Made by a program: the position numbers and the translations under genes
The notes under the pieces: model-generated
What the model was told of the DNA's origin: nothing
The model's database searches: none
What the model saw: only the letters and a program-made list of their open reading frames with translations
Part shown: positions 48,276 through 56,593 of the stretch, piece by piece
Layout of the letters: each line of letters begins with the position of its first letter
Numbering within the stretch: position 1 is the first letter of the stretch
Source of the DNA: Chitinophagaceae bacterium
GTDB lineage: Bacteria; Bacteroidota; Bacteroidia; Chitinophagales; Chitinophagaceae
DNA: 64,000 bases
Assembly: GCA_947458275.1 (NCBI GenBank)
Contig: CANGYR010000009.1
Coordinates: 1 to 64,000 of the forward strand
Direction: 5' to 3'

Positions 48276-49532
48276 TTATTCAACAACAATTTTCTCGTTG
48301 AGTACAGATGATTTTTTAGCATCAAGTACTTTCACGATATATACTCCTTTTGCGGAGTTTGCTCTGAGGTTGACTTTTTCAATTTGATTGGCACCTTTCA
48401 AAACATTCACTGCTTTTGAAGTGATAATCCTTCCGGCTAAATCAGACACAACAATGGTATATCTTCCCTCTGGTCTGTTTTCGAAGAGGACATTAAAGGC
48501 GGATGTTCTCACCGGATTAGGAAATACTTTAGCATCTGCATCATTTAACTCAATGACAGGAAGCTTAGCAACTGCATTCGCATTTGCAGCAGCGGCTTCT
48601 TTTGCGTACAGCAAATTAGCGTTAGCAAAATCAGATGGATTATATTTAATTTCAGAACCTTCCAATTTAACCGATTTCAAATCTTTCATATTCACTTTAT
48701 AGAATCCATCAAACTGGTTGGCGCTTCCTACGATAACTTCTCCATCATCATTCACTGCGGCTGCGTTGGTAGTGTATCCGGCAGGAAGATTTTTAATTTG
48801 TCCTTTATGTGAAGCAATGCGTGTATTGATATCAATTACGAAAACATGGTGATTGGCTGAGATAACATACAATTTACCGTATGCATCTGCAATCATATCT
48901 CCACCCCAACTGGTGCATTTGTTATGAATGGATACTCCGCTATTTGCATCTGCGTCAATAATATTCCCAAGGGCCGTCACCACAGGTTTTTTCCCTGTAG
49001 TAAAACTGAAGAAGTGATTTCCGTCATTGCTCAATGCGTATCCGATTCCATCGGCAGCAATTACCATGCGGGTGATGTTGGTTGCTTCATCACTGGGATT
49101 AACCACTTTGAAAGCTTCAGGTTTTAATGTATAAAATTCCGGCTTATCATTTTTTACATTCAGATTAACCCAACGCAGCTCAGCAATTCTCATCGGAGTA
49201 AAAAATAATTTATCCGAACGCTGATCATACGCTGCTGCGGCTACAAAAGTGTTGGTTGGATATTTAGCTGATGAAAATACTTCTGCATCAGAAAATGCAG
49301 TCTGATCGAATGACTTTTTAGTATCAACATCGTTGATGACAAATTTTGATTTACTGCGCTCAAAAATTGTTTTGGTCACTTTTCCGGTAGAAAGATCAAG
49401 CTGACGAATATTCATCCAGGTAAAATCTTTGTTACCATCGCCTGTAATGGCATAAGTAGGACGACTTTTTTGAGCAGATGCAAATAAAGCACCGGCCATA
49501 AGAGCAGTTGTAAGTAAAAATTTGTTGTTCAT
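48276..49532 (-). CDS. Secreted protein with T9SS type A sorting domain (propeller-like)
   Basis: 418 residues with a signal peptide (ALMAGALFASAQ). The central region has blade-like repeats (ADGIGYALSNDGNHFFSFTTGKKP, ADAYGKLYVISANHHVFVIDINT). The C-terminal 80 residues are a T9SS sorting domain with VFPNPVRTSAFNVLFE, YTIVVSDLAGRII and KGVYIVKVLD. It is exported across the outer membrane and probably anchored or released. Own terminator; no operon partner. Confidence 0.87.
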   Translation of the reverse strand: MNNKFLLTTALMAGALFASAQKSRPTYAITGDGNKDFTWMNIRQLDLSTGKVTKTIFERSKSKFVINDVDTKKSFDQTAFSDAEVFSSAKYPTNTFVAAAAYDQRSDKLFFTPMRIAELRWVNLNVKNDKPEFYTLKPEAFKVVNPSDEATNITRMVIAADGIGYALSNDGNHFFSFTTGKKPVVTALGNIIDADANSGVSIHNKCTSWGGDMIADAYGKLYVISANHHVFVIDINTRIASHKGQIKNLPAGYTTNAAAVNDDGEVIVGSANQFDGFYKVNMKDLKSVKLEGSEIKYNPSDFANANLLYAKEAAAANANAVAKLPVIELNDADAKVFPNPVRTSAFNVLFENRPEGRYTIVVSDLAGRIITSKAVNVLKGANQIEKVNLRANSAKGVYIVKVLDAKKSSVLNEKIVVE

Positions 49533-49647
49533 AATATGGGCATTATTTAATTGATTGTTAGTAACAAATAATGTACGAATTTAATACTTTAAAAATAACG
49601 GAACAAGATTTTTTCGGGGATTTTGGGAAATTTTTGTCATTTGTCGA

Positions 49648-49692
49648 AGACCCCACTAAACTCCTCAACTACTAAACTTCTAAACCCCTAAA
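49648..49692. repeat. Gene-end word repeat, patch 7 (ctaaac type)
   Basis: Words actaaactcct, actactaaac and ttctaaacccctaaat run into the end of the GlcNAc kinase gene. Its TAG stop (49690-49688) is part of a repeat word read as TTTAGGGG. Confidence 0.6.
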
Positions 49693-50530
49693 TTCCATGG
49701 TACTCAATCAGCCCCTCCATAGGCGCCTTTAATACCTTGCCCAACTCCAGTTCGTATGCATCGCAAAGACTTTTCAGCACATCCCGGAAGCCGTAGGCTA
49801 TGCTTCCGGTGAAATGAATGGGATATTTCCAGCTTTCTGTATACTTATATAGATGATTGTAAAAAAAGTCATTGATGCCATCCTCTATGATATTTTCAAT
49901 CATATAATGTCCGCGATTATCAACCAAAAAGCCAGCAAATCCTGCCAGATACCTGTTGGCCAGCGGCTTTTTGTAAACATCATCCAAAATTTCGGAGCGA
50001 GTCAGTTTATATGTCGTATTAAAACGATCCATTAAATCCGGATCGAAAGTATTGTATAGATAATGTCGGAGTACATTTTTTCCAAGATAAGCACCACTGC
50101 CCTCATCCCCCAATACGTATCCCAAACCCGGACTATTTTTTACTATTTTTTTCCCATTATAATAACAGGAGTTTGATCCTGTGCCCAGAATACAGGCAAT
50201 CCCTTTTTCATTGCCGCAAAGAGCCCGGGCCGCACCGGAAAGATCGTGGTCTACATTGATTTTCGCATCGGGAAATACTGATTTGATAGATTTTTTTATC
50301 ATAGCTACATTGGCCGGATTACTGCAGCCTGTACCATAATAAAAAACCTCCTGGGGTAATTTCTTTTTAAGTTTCGGTAACAGTTCAATCCTCAGAATCT
50401 CTGATAACTGAGATGAATTGAGGAAATAAGGACTGATCCCCTGTGTAACGACTTTGATTTTCTTATTCCCATCTAAAAGACACCAGTCTGTTTTGGTGGA
50501 GCCACTGTCAGCGATTAATTTGATAGACAT
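49688..50530 (-). CDS. N-acetylglucosamine kinase-like (BadF/BcrA ATPase fold)
   Basis: 280 residues. The phosphate-binding loop LIADSGSTKTDWCLL and the second motif ACILGTGSNSCYYNGKKI are those of the ASKHA fold. YVLGDEGSGAYLGKNVL and IHFTGSIAYGFRDVL complete it. In Bacteroidota these proteins phosphorylate GlcNAc, often from cell-wall recycling. No recycling gene is adjacent. It is divergent from the S41 protease gene, with 111 bp between; the stop comes from a word repeat. Confidence 0.8.
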   Translation of the reverse strand: MSIKLIADSGSTKTDWCLLDGNKKIKVVTQGISPYFLNSSQLSEILRIELLPKLKKKLPQEVFYYGTGCSNPANVAMIKKSIKSVFPDAKINVDHDLSGAARALCGNEKGIACILGTGSNSCYYNGKKIVKNSPGLGYVLGDEGSGAYLGKNVLRHYLYNTFDPDLMDRFNTTYKLTRSEILDDVYKKPLANRYLAGFAGFLVDNRGHYMIENIIEDGINDFFYNHLYKYTESWKYPIHFTGSIAYGFRDVLKSLCDAYELELGKVLKAPMEGLIEYHGI

Positions 50531-50581
50531 CAGATAGCGATTTGAAGTTCAAGTTAAAACATAAGGATGAAAACTAACACT

Positions 50582-50589
50582 TAACTTTG
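50582..50589 (+). promoter_or_regulatory. Bacteroidota -7 promoter box of the S41 protease gene
   Basis: TAACTTTG matches TAnnTTTG exactly and lies 52 bp in front of the ATG at 50642. Confidence 0.5.
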
Positions 50590-50641
50590 TAAATAAAATT
50601 AACCGGCAAAAAAGAAAATTGTTCAACTGCCCAAAAAACTT

Positions 50642-52207
50642 ATGGAAAAGAAGAAATTACAGATATGGATTCCATTATTGCTGAGTCTTTCAATGGTAGC
50701 CGGTATGTTTATAGGTTTCAAATTAAGGGATAGCTTTACGGGCACTTCATTTTTTTTCATTCAAAAACCCAAAGCCATTGAGGAGGTATTAAATCTGATT
50801 GAAAAAAATTATGTTGATGACGTAGACATAAACAAGCTGTCTGATACTGCTATACAAGCGATGCTGAGTAAACTTGACCCCCACTCCACTTTTATCTCTG
50901 CTGATGAACTGGAAGATGTAAATGCTGAAATAGACGGAAGTTTTTATGGCATAGGCATTGAATTTGATTTGTTTGACGACACATTATATGTTTTGCAAGC
51001 GCTTAATGATGGCCCTGCAGAAAAAGCAGGCATTCAGTCGGGCGATAAATTCATCAAGGTAAATGGCATTCCTGTTTCCGGAAAAAAAATGGAAACAGAC
51101 TCTATAAGAAAAATCATTCGTGGCGAAAGAGGTTCAATGCTAAAAACCGAAATTCTCAGAAATGGAAAAAAAATTGAACTGTCTGTCAAAAGAGACATGA
51201 TTCCTTTAAACAGTGTGGAAGCTGCATTTATGCTTGACCGTGAGACAGGATACATCCGGCTTGATAAATTTTCTTCCCAAACTTACAGAGAGTTTATGAC
51301 CGGACTGGATTCATTAAAAAAACTTGGGATGAAAAAACTCATTTTTGACCTGAGAAACAATGGTGGAGGCATATTGGACGAAGCCGTTGAAATAGCAGAT
51401 GAATTTTTGGATGGAGACAAACTGATTACCTATACTGAAGGGAAACATTCACCTAAGAAAGAATATCGCTGCAGAAGAACAGGACAATTTGAAAAGGGGG
51501 CTTTGGTAGTATTGGCTGATGAAACCTCTGCAAGTGCGAGCGAAGTCATATTGGGTGCTTTGCAGGACTGGAAACGAGCCACCATTATAGGGAGAAGAAG
51601 TTTCGGAAAAGGACTGGTGCAGGAGCAATACGAACTGAGTAACCGAAGCGCGTTAAGACTTACTGTTGCGCGATATTATACGCCACTTGGCAGGAGTATA
51701 CAGCGTTCCTATGCTAACGGCGGTAAGGCATATTACGATGAAATAGAAAAGAGAATAAATGGAGGTGAAGACAGCTTGAAAATAATCAATCATAAAGATT
51801 CGTCCGGGAAAAAGCTGTTTGTGCATGGAGGTATCATGCCGGATATTTACATAGACGCTGACACCGCGAAATTCAGTAACGCTGTCAACATGCTTTTTTC
51901 CAATGGAATCATCCGACAAGCGGCCTTTTTAATTTTCAAAGAAAACCCTGCTATCAAGTCGGCATATAAAACGCCCACAGATTTTATTAATGGATTCATG
52001 CTCACTAATCAGCACATGCAGTTGTTGCAACAACTCGCTCAAAAAGATTCTATCAACATAGGCATAATCACCGAAGCGCAAAAAGCTGAAATCGCAAAAT
52101 ACATCAAGGCCAATATAGCCCGTCATCTTTGGTATGATAATGGATACTATGAGGTGTTGAATAAGACGGATAAAGACGTATTAAAAGCATTGGAAGTGTT
52201 AAAATAG
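50642..52207 (+). CDS. S41 C-terminal processing protease
   Basis: 521 residues. A signal anchor (residues 10-28, IPLLLSLSMVAGMFIGF) leads into a PDZ domain at about 95-175 (DGSFYGIGIEFDLFDDTLYV, GPAEKAGIQSGDKFIKVNG). The peptidase core has the Ser in ASASEVILGALQDW and the Lys in GRRSFGKGLVQEQ. These periplasmic proteases trim C-termini of envelope proteins. It is alone on the plus strand before tmRNA, with the word-repeat patch 8 between. Confidence 0.93.
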   Translation: MEKKKLQIWIPLLLSLSMVAGMFIGFKLRDSFTGTSFFFIQKPKAIEEVLNLIEKNYVDDVDINKLSDTAIQAMLSKLDPHSTFISADELEDVNAEIDGSFYGIGIEFDLFDDTLYVLQALNDGPAEKAGIQSGDKFIKVNGIPVSGKKMETDSIRKIIRGERGSMLKTEILRNGKKIELSVKRDMIPLNSVEAAFMLDRETGYIRLDKFSSQTYREFMTGLDSLKKLGMKKLIFDLRNNGGGILDEAVEIADEFLDGDKLITYTEGKHSPKKEYRCRRTGQFEKGALVVLADETSASASEVILGALQDWKRATIIGRRSFGKGLVQEQYELSNRSALRLTVARYYTPLGRSIQRSYANGGKAYYDEIEKRINGGEDSLKIINHKDSSGKKLFVHGGIMPDIYIDADTAKFSNAVNMLFSNGIIRQAAFLIFKENPAIKSAYKTPTDFINGFMLTNQHMQLLQQLAQKDSINIGIITEAQKAEIAKYIKANIARHLWYDNGYYEVLNKTDKDVLKALEVLK

Positions 52208-52260
52208 TTATTCCAAATTTTGACTTTGTTGCAGACGAGAGATATTTCGTTAATTTTGCT

Positions 52261-52472
52261 TTGTGGTTCGGGGTTTGGTTGCGCTGCGCGCGTTTGGGGT
52301 TGGGTTACGCTGCGCGAGTTTGGGGTTTGGGGTTTGGAGTTCAACTACTTTCAACCACATTCAACAATATTCATCTAAACCTCTAAACAACTAAACGTTT
52401 AAACATTTTTGGTTTTTGGTTTGTGGTTTGTGGTTTAACCCTTAAACCTTTAAACCTTCAAACGTTTAATCT
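52261..52472. repeat. Gene-end word repeat, patch 8 (composite)
   Basis: Several word types follow in a row: ggggtttggttgcgctgcgc (52270 on), then gtttggggtttgg, then ttcaac words, then ctaaac words and finally aacccttaaacc. The 28 bp at 52270-52297 match 63865-63892 with one difference. This patch starts about 50 bp behind the S41 stop and ends directly at the first base of tmRNA. G-tracts here could form quadruplex structures. Confidence 0.75.
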
Positions 52473-52841
52473 GGGGCTGACCGGTATTGACAGCATAGTT
52501 CTTTGTAAGTGTAAGCATGTAGTGCGTTGGATAATTAGCACTTTAATCTGAATATTCAAACTTCAAATGGCAATACTACGTATGCCATGGCTGCTTAATC
52601 GATAGATTAGCATCCATTTGGGCCGCCGAGCAGGTTGATCTGTTACCATGCTCCGCCGCCGACTCAAAACAAACACAGGTTGCTGCAGTTGAATGAAGTG
52701 ACAGCTGCTTAAGATTATTCTTCTAAGGAAAAGGTTGGTTTGTTGTGCCCCTGCCCTTTCCCGACAAACAATGCATAAATAAACATGTAGAAAGCTTATG
52801 ACGGATATGTTTGGACCAGGGTTCGATTCCCTGCAGCTCCA
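52473..52841 (+). ncRNA. ssrA: Transfer-messenger RNA (tmRNA)
   Basis: The 5' end GGGGCTG (52473-52479) pairs with CAGCTCC (52834-52840), seven pairs with one G-U. A T-arm ggttcgattcc precedes it. The mRNA part reads, from GGC at 52569 to TAA at 52596-52598, G-N-T-T-Y-A-M-A-A stop. That ends like the tags known from Bacteroidota (for example GEESYAMAA of Cytophaga, from memory) and is a proteolysis tag added to stalled proteins. The CCA end is not encoded (A then CT follows). The start of the tag (resume codon) is inferred by alignment with known tags. Promoter not found; the RNA may be processed from a longer transcript. Confidence 0.93.
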
Positions 52842-53003
52842 CTTTTTAACATTTCAAGTACATATCTATTATGATTTTTTGTGCCGGCACTATGTTGATA
52901 AATTGAGATTTAAAATATTTTTTGTTTGTCGGATGAAAAACAAAGTGTATAAAAAAATTAAAGGACATAAATATTATTTCCAATTGGCATTTGCCTTGAA
53001 TCT

Positions 53004-53936
53004 CTATTGATGCAGATTACACCTGCTGTTTGTATTAGTAGTATTTTTTTTGCATCTCTTGCCTTTTTTGGTAAAACCGATACACCTAATGGAAGCACCG
53101 GTTTTTTCTGATATGACATTTTGCTGTCCGGCATCAATTTCTTCCTGCTCCGTCATCCTTGAATCCCATTTCCATTGAGAAATACTGAAACTGCTTTCCA
53201 ATTTTTTTTCAATTACATCCGGCAACAAAGGGAAAAAATTAATTCCGGTGGCTTTCTCTACTTCATCAATTGAGACAGCATATTTATTTATCGGACCATC
53301 TAAATCTTTATTGGGAATCAAAATGCCAATGCCTTTCATCTCATCTTTTTTGTACACCAGCAATACCTTATAAAAATATTCCGGAACAGCTACTTCATTA
53401 GGCCCTATTACTGACAACCCTTTGCGCAATACCGGACCGGTAACAACATACAGAGAACTTTCTAATTTGGCATTTCTTCTTACAAACTCTTCAATGTTCT
53501 CCCAAATCCCTCTGTTAAATGACGGTACCTGTGGAGACATATTACTGTAATAAAAAGATTCGTTCATTGCCTGTTGCGACCATGACATATCAGCTGCCGG
53601 TGCCAGATGTCCGCGGTCATATCCCTTTCCCATATAATCATACCCTTCTGCAGATTTGGTTTTAATTGCCGGATCAGATAAAAAATGATTAGTTCTGCTA
53701 ATTTTACCATTCAATTCCTGATGTGTAAGCTCATATGCTACCCAAGAGGACTGCTCATAAGTTTCATTGTACGATAAGCAATATGCAAGATGACATACAA
53801 ACTGCTCATCTTTCTTCAGGTCAGGAATTTCCAGGTTATCAATTCTGACAAATTGCTGTGAGAATCCATCAAAAAGATTAAAACTAAAAACTAAATATAA
53901 AAAGAAGAATTTATAATAATTCTTGAATGGTTTCAA
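53004..53936 (-). CDS. Secreted DNA/RNA non-specific endonuclease with C-terminal Cys/His motif
   Basis: 310 residues from TTG 53936; no suitable ATG is near. The N-terminus is hydrophobic (YYKFFFLYLVFSFNLF), a probable signal. The NUC family active site DRGHLAPAADMSWSQQAM (His as general base) and the Asn-containing FYYSNMSPQVPSFNRGIWENIE are clear. The C-terminal 30 residues carry CIGFTKKGKRCKK and RCNLHQ, a C-x(n)-C...C-x2-H zinc-binding pattern like the short DUF5763-type modules. Nuclease plus such a tail is an unusual pairing. Single gene, divergent from the next lipoprotein gene. Confidence 0.9.
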   Translation of the reverse strand: MKPFKNYYKFFFLYLVFSFNLFDGFSQQFVRIDNLEIPDLKKDEQFVCHLAYCLSYNETYEQSSWVAYELTHQELNGKISRTNHFLSDPAIKTKSAEGYDYMGKGYDRGHLAPAADMSWSQQAMNESFYYSNMSPQVPSFNRGIWENIEEFVRRNAKLESSLYVVTGPVLRKGLSVIGPNEVAVPEYFYKVLLVYKKDEMKGIGILIPNKDLDGPINKYAVSIDEVEKATGINFFPLLPDVIEKKLESSFSISQWKWDSRMTEQEEIDAGQQNVISEKTGASIRCIGFTKKGKRCKKNTTNTNSRCNLHQ

Positions 53937-54071
53937 TAGAAATAATTTTAAAATTATTTGAACATTTGAATTGGAAAGTGAAAATAAAATTAATACTTAA
54001 AATAATAATTTTTAAAAAATAAGTTCAGCATCGAAAAAAATCAGATAATATATTATCTTCAAGAAAAAAAT

Positions 54072-54998
54072 ATGAGACTTCAAATTATTGTACTGATACT
54101 TTTTTGTTTAACCACATTGATGTCATGCAAAAAACAAAATGAACAAGAAACAGGACCTTATCTGATTTTCAAATTCAAATTTGACAGCACACAGGCCAGA
54201 CTCAATAATTTTGGTCAGCCTGCTGAAATTCAGGCTGGTAATGCCGCACAATGCGGCATCATGAATCAGATGAGCGCCCATTATATTGAACTGACTCCTG
54301 GAGCATTAACACAATTGGGCAAAGGAGCAGTGATTTATCATGCTCCTGAAACAACCATCGGAGGTTCTATCGCCATTGATTTTGACAAAGCTGCCAAAGC
54401 AGGCAATGACGAGGTTTTCTATAAAATACCCATAAAAAATGTTCCTGCAGGAATTTACGAATGGATACGCATCTCTTTGGCTTATCAAAACGGTGATGTA
54501 AAAATCAGAGTTGACACCACTATAAATACTCCTCAAGGCGATATTAATTTTAACGAAGACCTCAATGCAACCCTGGCTTCATTCATTGGTTTCAACAATT
54601 ACATCAGATCATTCAAAATAAAAAATCAATCATTGTCAGTTAATGGCAACCGCAAGCAGGGATTTTGGGGATTTGAAACCAGCTTCAGCATCAATGGTAT
54701 TTCTTACCCTGCAAAAGACAGCGGCCAAGCCCCTCCCGGAAGTATAACGGTAGTAAACCCTCTTTTCAACAGCTCTCCCATTCCTCAGGGAAGTTGCGTT
54801 GTTACAGCTGCTTTTAAAGACGGAAAAAAATTGACCATCAACGGCAATGAAGCCAATGATATCATCATTGAATGCAGTTTCAGCACCAACAAAAGTATAG
54901 AATGGAAAGATAACATTCCAAACGGAAAGTGGGAGCCATTGAAAGGAGAAAAATTAGTAGACATGGGAGTTAGAGGACTCATACCCACCATCTATTAA
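54072..54998 (+). CDS. Lipoprotein of unknown function
   Basis: 308 residues. A lipoprotein signal ends LTTLMSC, with the Cys anchored to the membrane. The rest is a beta-rich domain with YLIFKFKFDSTQARLNNFGQ, TTIGGSIAIDFDKAAKA and ITVVNPLFNSSPIPQGSCVVTAAF. I do not recognise the family. It converges with ytxJ with a 22-bp gap. Confidence 0.7.
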   Translation: MRLQIIVLILFCLTTLMSCKKQNEQETGPYLIFKFKFDSTQARLNNFGQPAEIQAGNAAQCGIMNQMSAHYIELTPGALTQLGKGAVIYHAPETTIGGSIAIDFDKAAKAGNDEVFYKIPIKNVPAGIYEWIRISLAYQNGDVKIRVDTTINTPQGDINFNEDLNATLASFIGFNNYIRSFKIKNQSLSVNGNRKQGFWGFETSFSINGISYPAKDSGQAPPGSITVVNPLFNSSPIPQGSCVVTAAFKDGKKLTINGNEANDIIIECSFSTNKSIEWKDNIPNGKWEPLKGEKLVDMGVRGLIPTIY

Positions 54999-55020
54999 TA
55001 ATTATAATTTTTAAAAGCGT

Positions 55021-55353
55021 TTACCGGAGTGATTGTTCCACTAACTCATCCATATTGATGGCGTTGTGTGATTCATCGAAAATGCATTCGCCGTTTTTTA
55101 TGAGCAGTACTTGTGGAGATTCGTGATGCACCTGATACGTTTCAGTAATTTTATTTGACAATTCCCGAAACGCAATTAAATCAAGGTAATAAAAATTAAT
55201 GTTGGCAGGTAATTCAGCTCTTTCCAAGCGATTTTTTGCTACTGAACTGATAGAGCATCTGGTGCTGTGCTTGAATATAACCTGAGGAGTATCAGAAGAA
55301 ATCCTGTTGATTTCAGTTAATTGGTCTTCATTTACCAAAGGAATCCAATTCAT
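55021..55353 (-). CDS. ytxJ: Bacillithiol-system redox protein YtxJ
   Basis: 110 residues. The thioredoxin-like fold with VIFKHSTRCSISSVAK holds the single redox Cys in the TRCSIS motif that marks the YtxJ family (monothiol bacilliredoxin-like). HHESPQVLLIKNGECIFDESH is the cis-Pro region. It suggests that the organism uses bacillithiol as its low-molecular-weight thiol, by analogy with other Bacteroidota. It overlaps the small lipoprotein gene by one base (TGATG). Confidence 0.85.
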   Translation of the reverse strand: MNWIPLVNEDQLTEINRISSDTPQVIFKHSTRCSISSVAKNRLERAELPANINFYYLDLIAFRELSNKITETYQVHHESPQVLLIKNGECIFDESHNAINMDELVEQSLR

Positions 55354-55490
55354 CAGCTATGAGTTTGAATAGCTTTTTGCTGGTTTTTTGCCTGCATCGG
55401 GCATCCCGTTCTTTTTCTGCTGTAACCGCAACTTGAAAGAATGGAAGTAGCTACACAAAGAAAAAATGCCGCCAATAGGAAACGCTTCAT
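55353..55490 (-). CDS. Small lipoprotein upstream of ytxJ
   Basis: 45 residues from ATG 55490 (MKRFLLAAFFLCVATSILSSCGYSRKR). A lipobox SILSSC and a second motif RTGCPMQAK are visible. The TGA/ATG overlap with ytxJ points to translational coupling. Function unknown. An ORF extension upstream would add a Lys/Met-rich segment and is not needed. Confidence 0.65.
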   Translation of the reverse strand: MKRFLLAAFFLCVATSILSSCGYSRKRTGCPMQAKNQQKAIQTHS

Positions 55491-55744
55491 ATTTAATCTT
55501 TTAGTCATGTGCAAAATTACGATTTTCAAAATTAACCGCAAAATTCACGTTCTTTTTCGATATTGATACAGTTTTGTCAATTTTTAACAAAAACGAATGA
55601 TTCATACTTACTTTAAATTGTTTCAATTTCTTTTTCTATTGATACCAAATACTCAATTTCAGTTAAAATTAAGTAGGCCGTTTACTGAGTATATTTCATA
55701 TCTTGCAAATCTGTAATTAAAAACAAAAAATCTTCTCTTAGAAC

Positions 55745-56515
55745 ATGCTCCAGCTCCAAAGACCTCTTGCATTTTTAGATCTTGAAACCACAGGTGTTAA
55801 TCTTTCTACTGACAGAATAGTGGAAATTGCCATTGTAAAAATCAATCCGGATGGTGACAGACACGTAAAAAGGAAACTGATCAACCCTGAAATGCCGATA
55901 CCAAAAAATTCAAGTGATATTCATGGAATTACAGATGAAATGGTAAAAGACGCCCCTACTTTCAAGCAGGCAGGAAATGAAATCAAGCAGTTTTTAGACC
56001 AATGTGATCTCGGAGGGTACAACAGTAATCGATTTGATATTCCTTTATTGATGGAGGAATTTTTAAGAGCCGGAATGGATGTAGACCTGAGCAATCGAAA
56101 AATGGTTGACGTACAGCATATTTTTTATACAATGGAACCTCGGTCATTGACTGCCGCCTATAAATTCTATTGCAACAAAGAGCTTGAAAATGCACACAGT
56201 GCGGAGGCCGATGTAAATGCCACCATAGATGTGCTTTTTTCTCAGGTTGAACGCTATTCTAAACTAGGCAATTCAATAGACTCTATACTTTCAGTTATCG
56301 GCGAAGAAAAAATTGTTGATTATGCCCGCAGGTTTGTTTTTGACGACAAAGGCGTGGAGGTCTTCAACTTTGGGAAATACAAAGGTCGCTCAATCAGCGA
56401 TGTACTTAAAACAGAGCCGCAATATTACGACTGGATGATGAGAGGCGACTTCCCCTTGCATACTAAACAGAAACTAACGGAGATCCTTAACCGAAGTTTG
56501 TTAAAAAATAATTAA
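55745..56515 (+). CDS. 3'-5' exonuclease with ExoX-like C-terminal domain
   Basis: 256 residues. The DnaQ/DEDD fold starts with FLDLETTGVNLSTDRIVEIAIV (first acidic pair), IHGITDEMVKDAP, YNSNRFDIPLLMEEF and HSAEADVNATIDV. The C-terminal FNFGKYKGRSISDVLKTEPQYYDWMM is the short ExoX C-terminal domain. It could act in repair or as the proofreading-like exonuclease. Monocistronic. Confidence 0.9.
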   Translation: MLQLQRPLAFLDLETTGVNLSTDRIVEIAIVKINPDGDRHVKRKLINPEMPIPKNSSDIHGITDEMVKDAPTFKQAGNEIKQFLDQCDLGGYNSNRFDIPLLMEEFLRAGMDVDLSNRKMVDVQHIFYTMEPRSLTAAYKFYCNKELENAHSAEADVNATIDVLFSQVERYSKLGNSIDSILSVIGEEKIVDYARRFVFDDKGVEVFNFGKYKGRSISDVLKTEPQYYDWMMRGDFPLHTKQKLTEILNRSLLKNN

Positions 56516-56593
56516 TCTTAAATAAAATTTCATTTACAAAAAAACAAAATATTTATTTTGACTTTTTAATTTTGAATTTTTACTTGTGCATAC

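Noticed and set aside
52821..52841. Isolated tRNA T-arm
   Set aside because: ggttcgattcc belongs to the tmRNA; no anticodon or D-arm of a separate tRNA fits. No other tRNA-like T-arm was seen in gaps.
52798..53010. Plus-strand ORF of 70 codons
   Set aside because: Its first part lies in the 3' end of tmRNA and the rest has no protein-like pattern; by-product.
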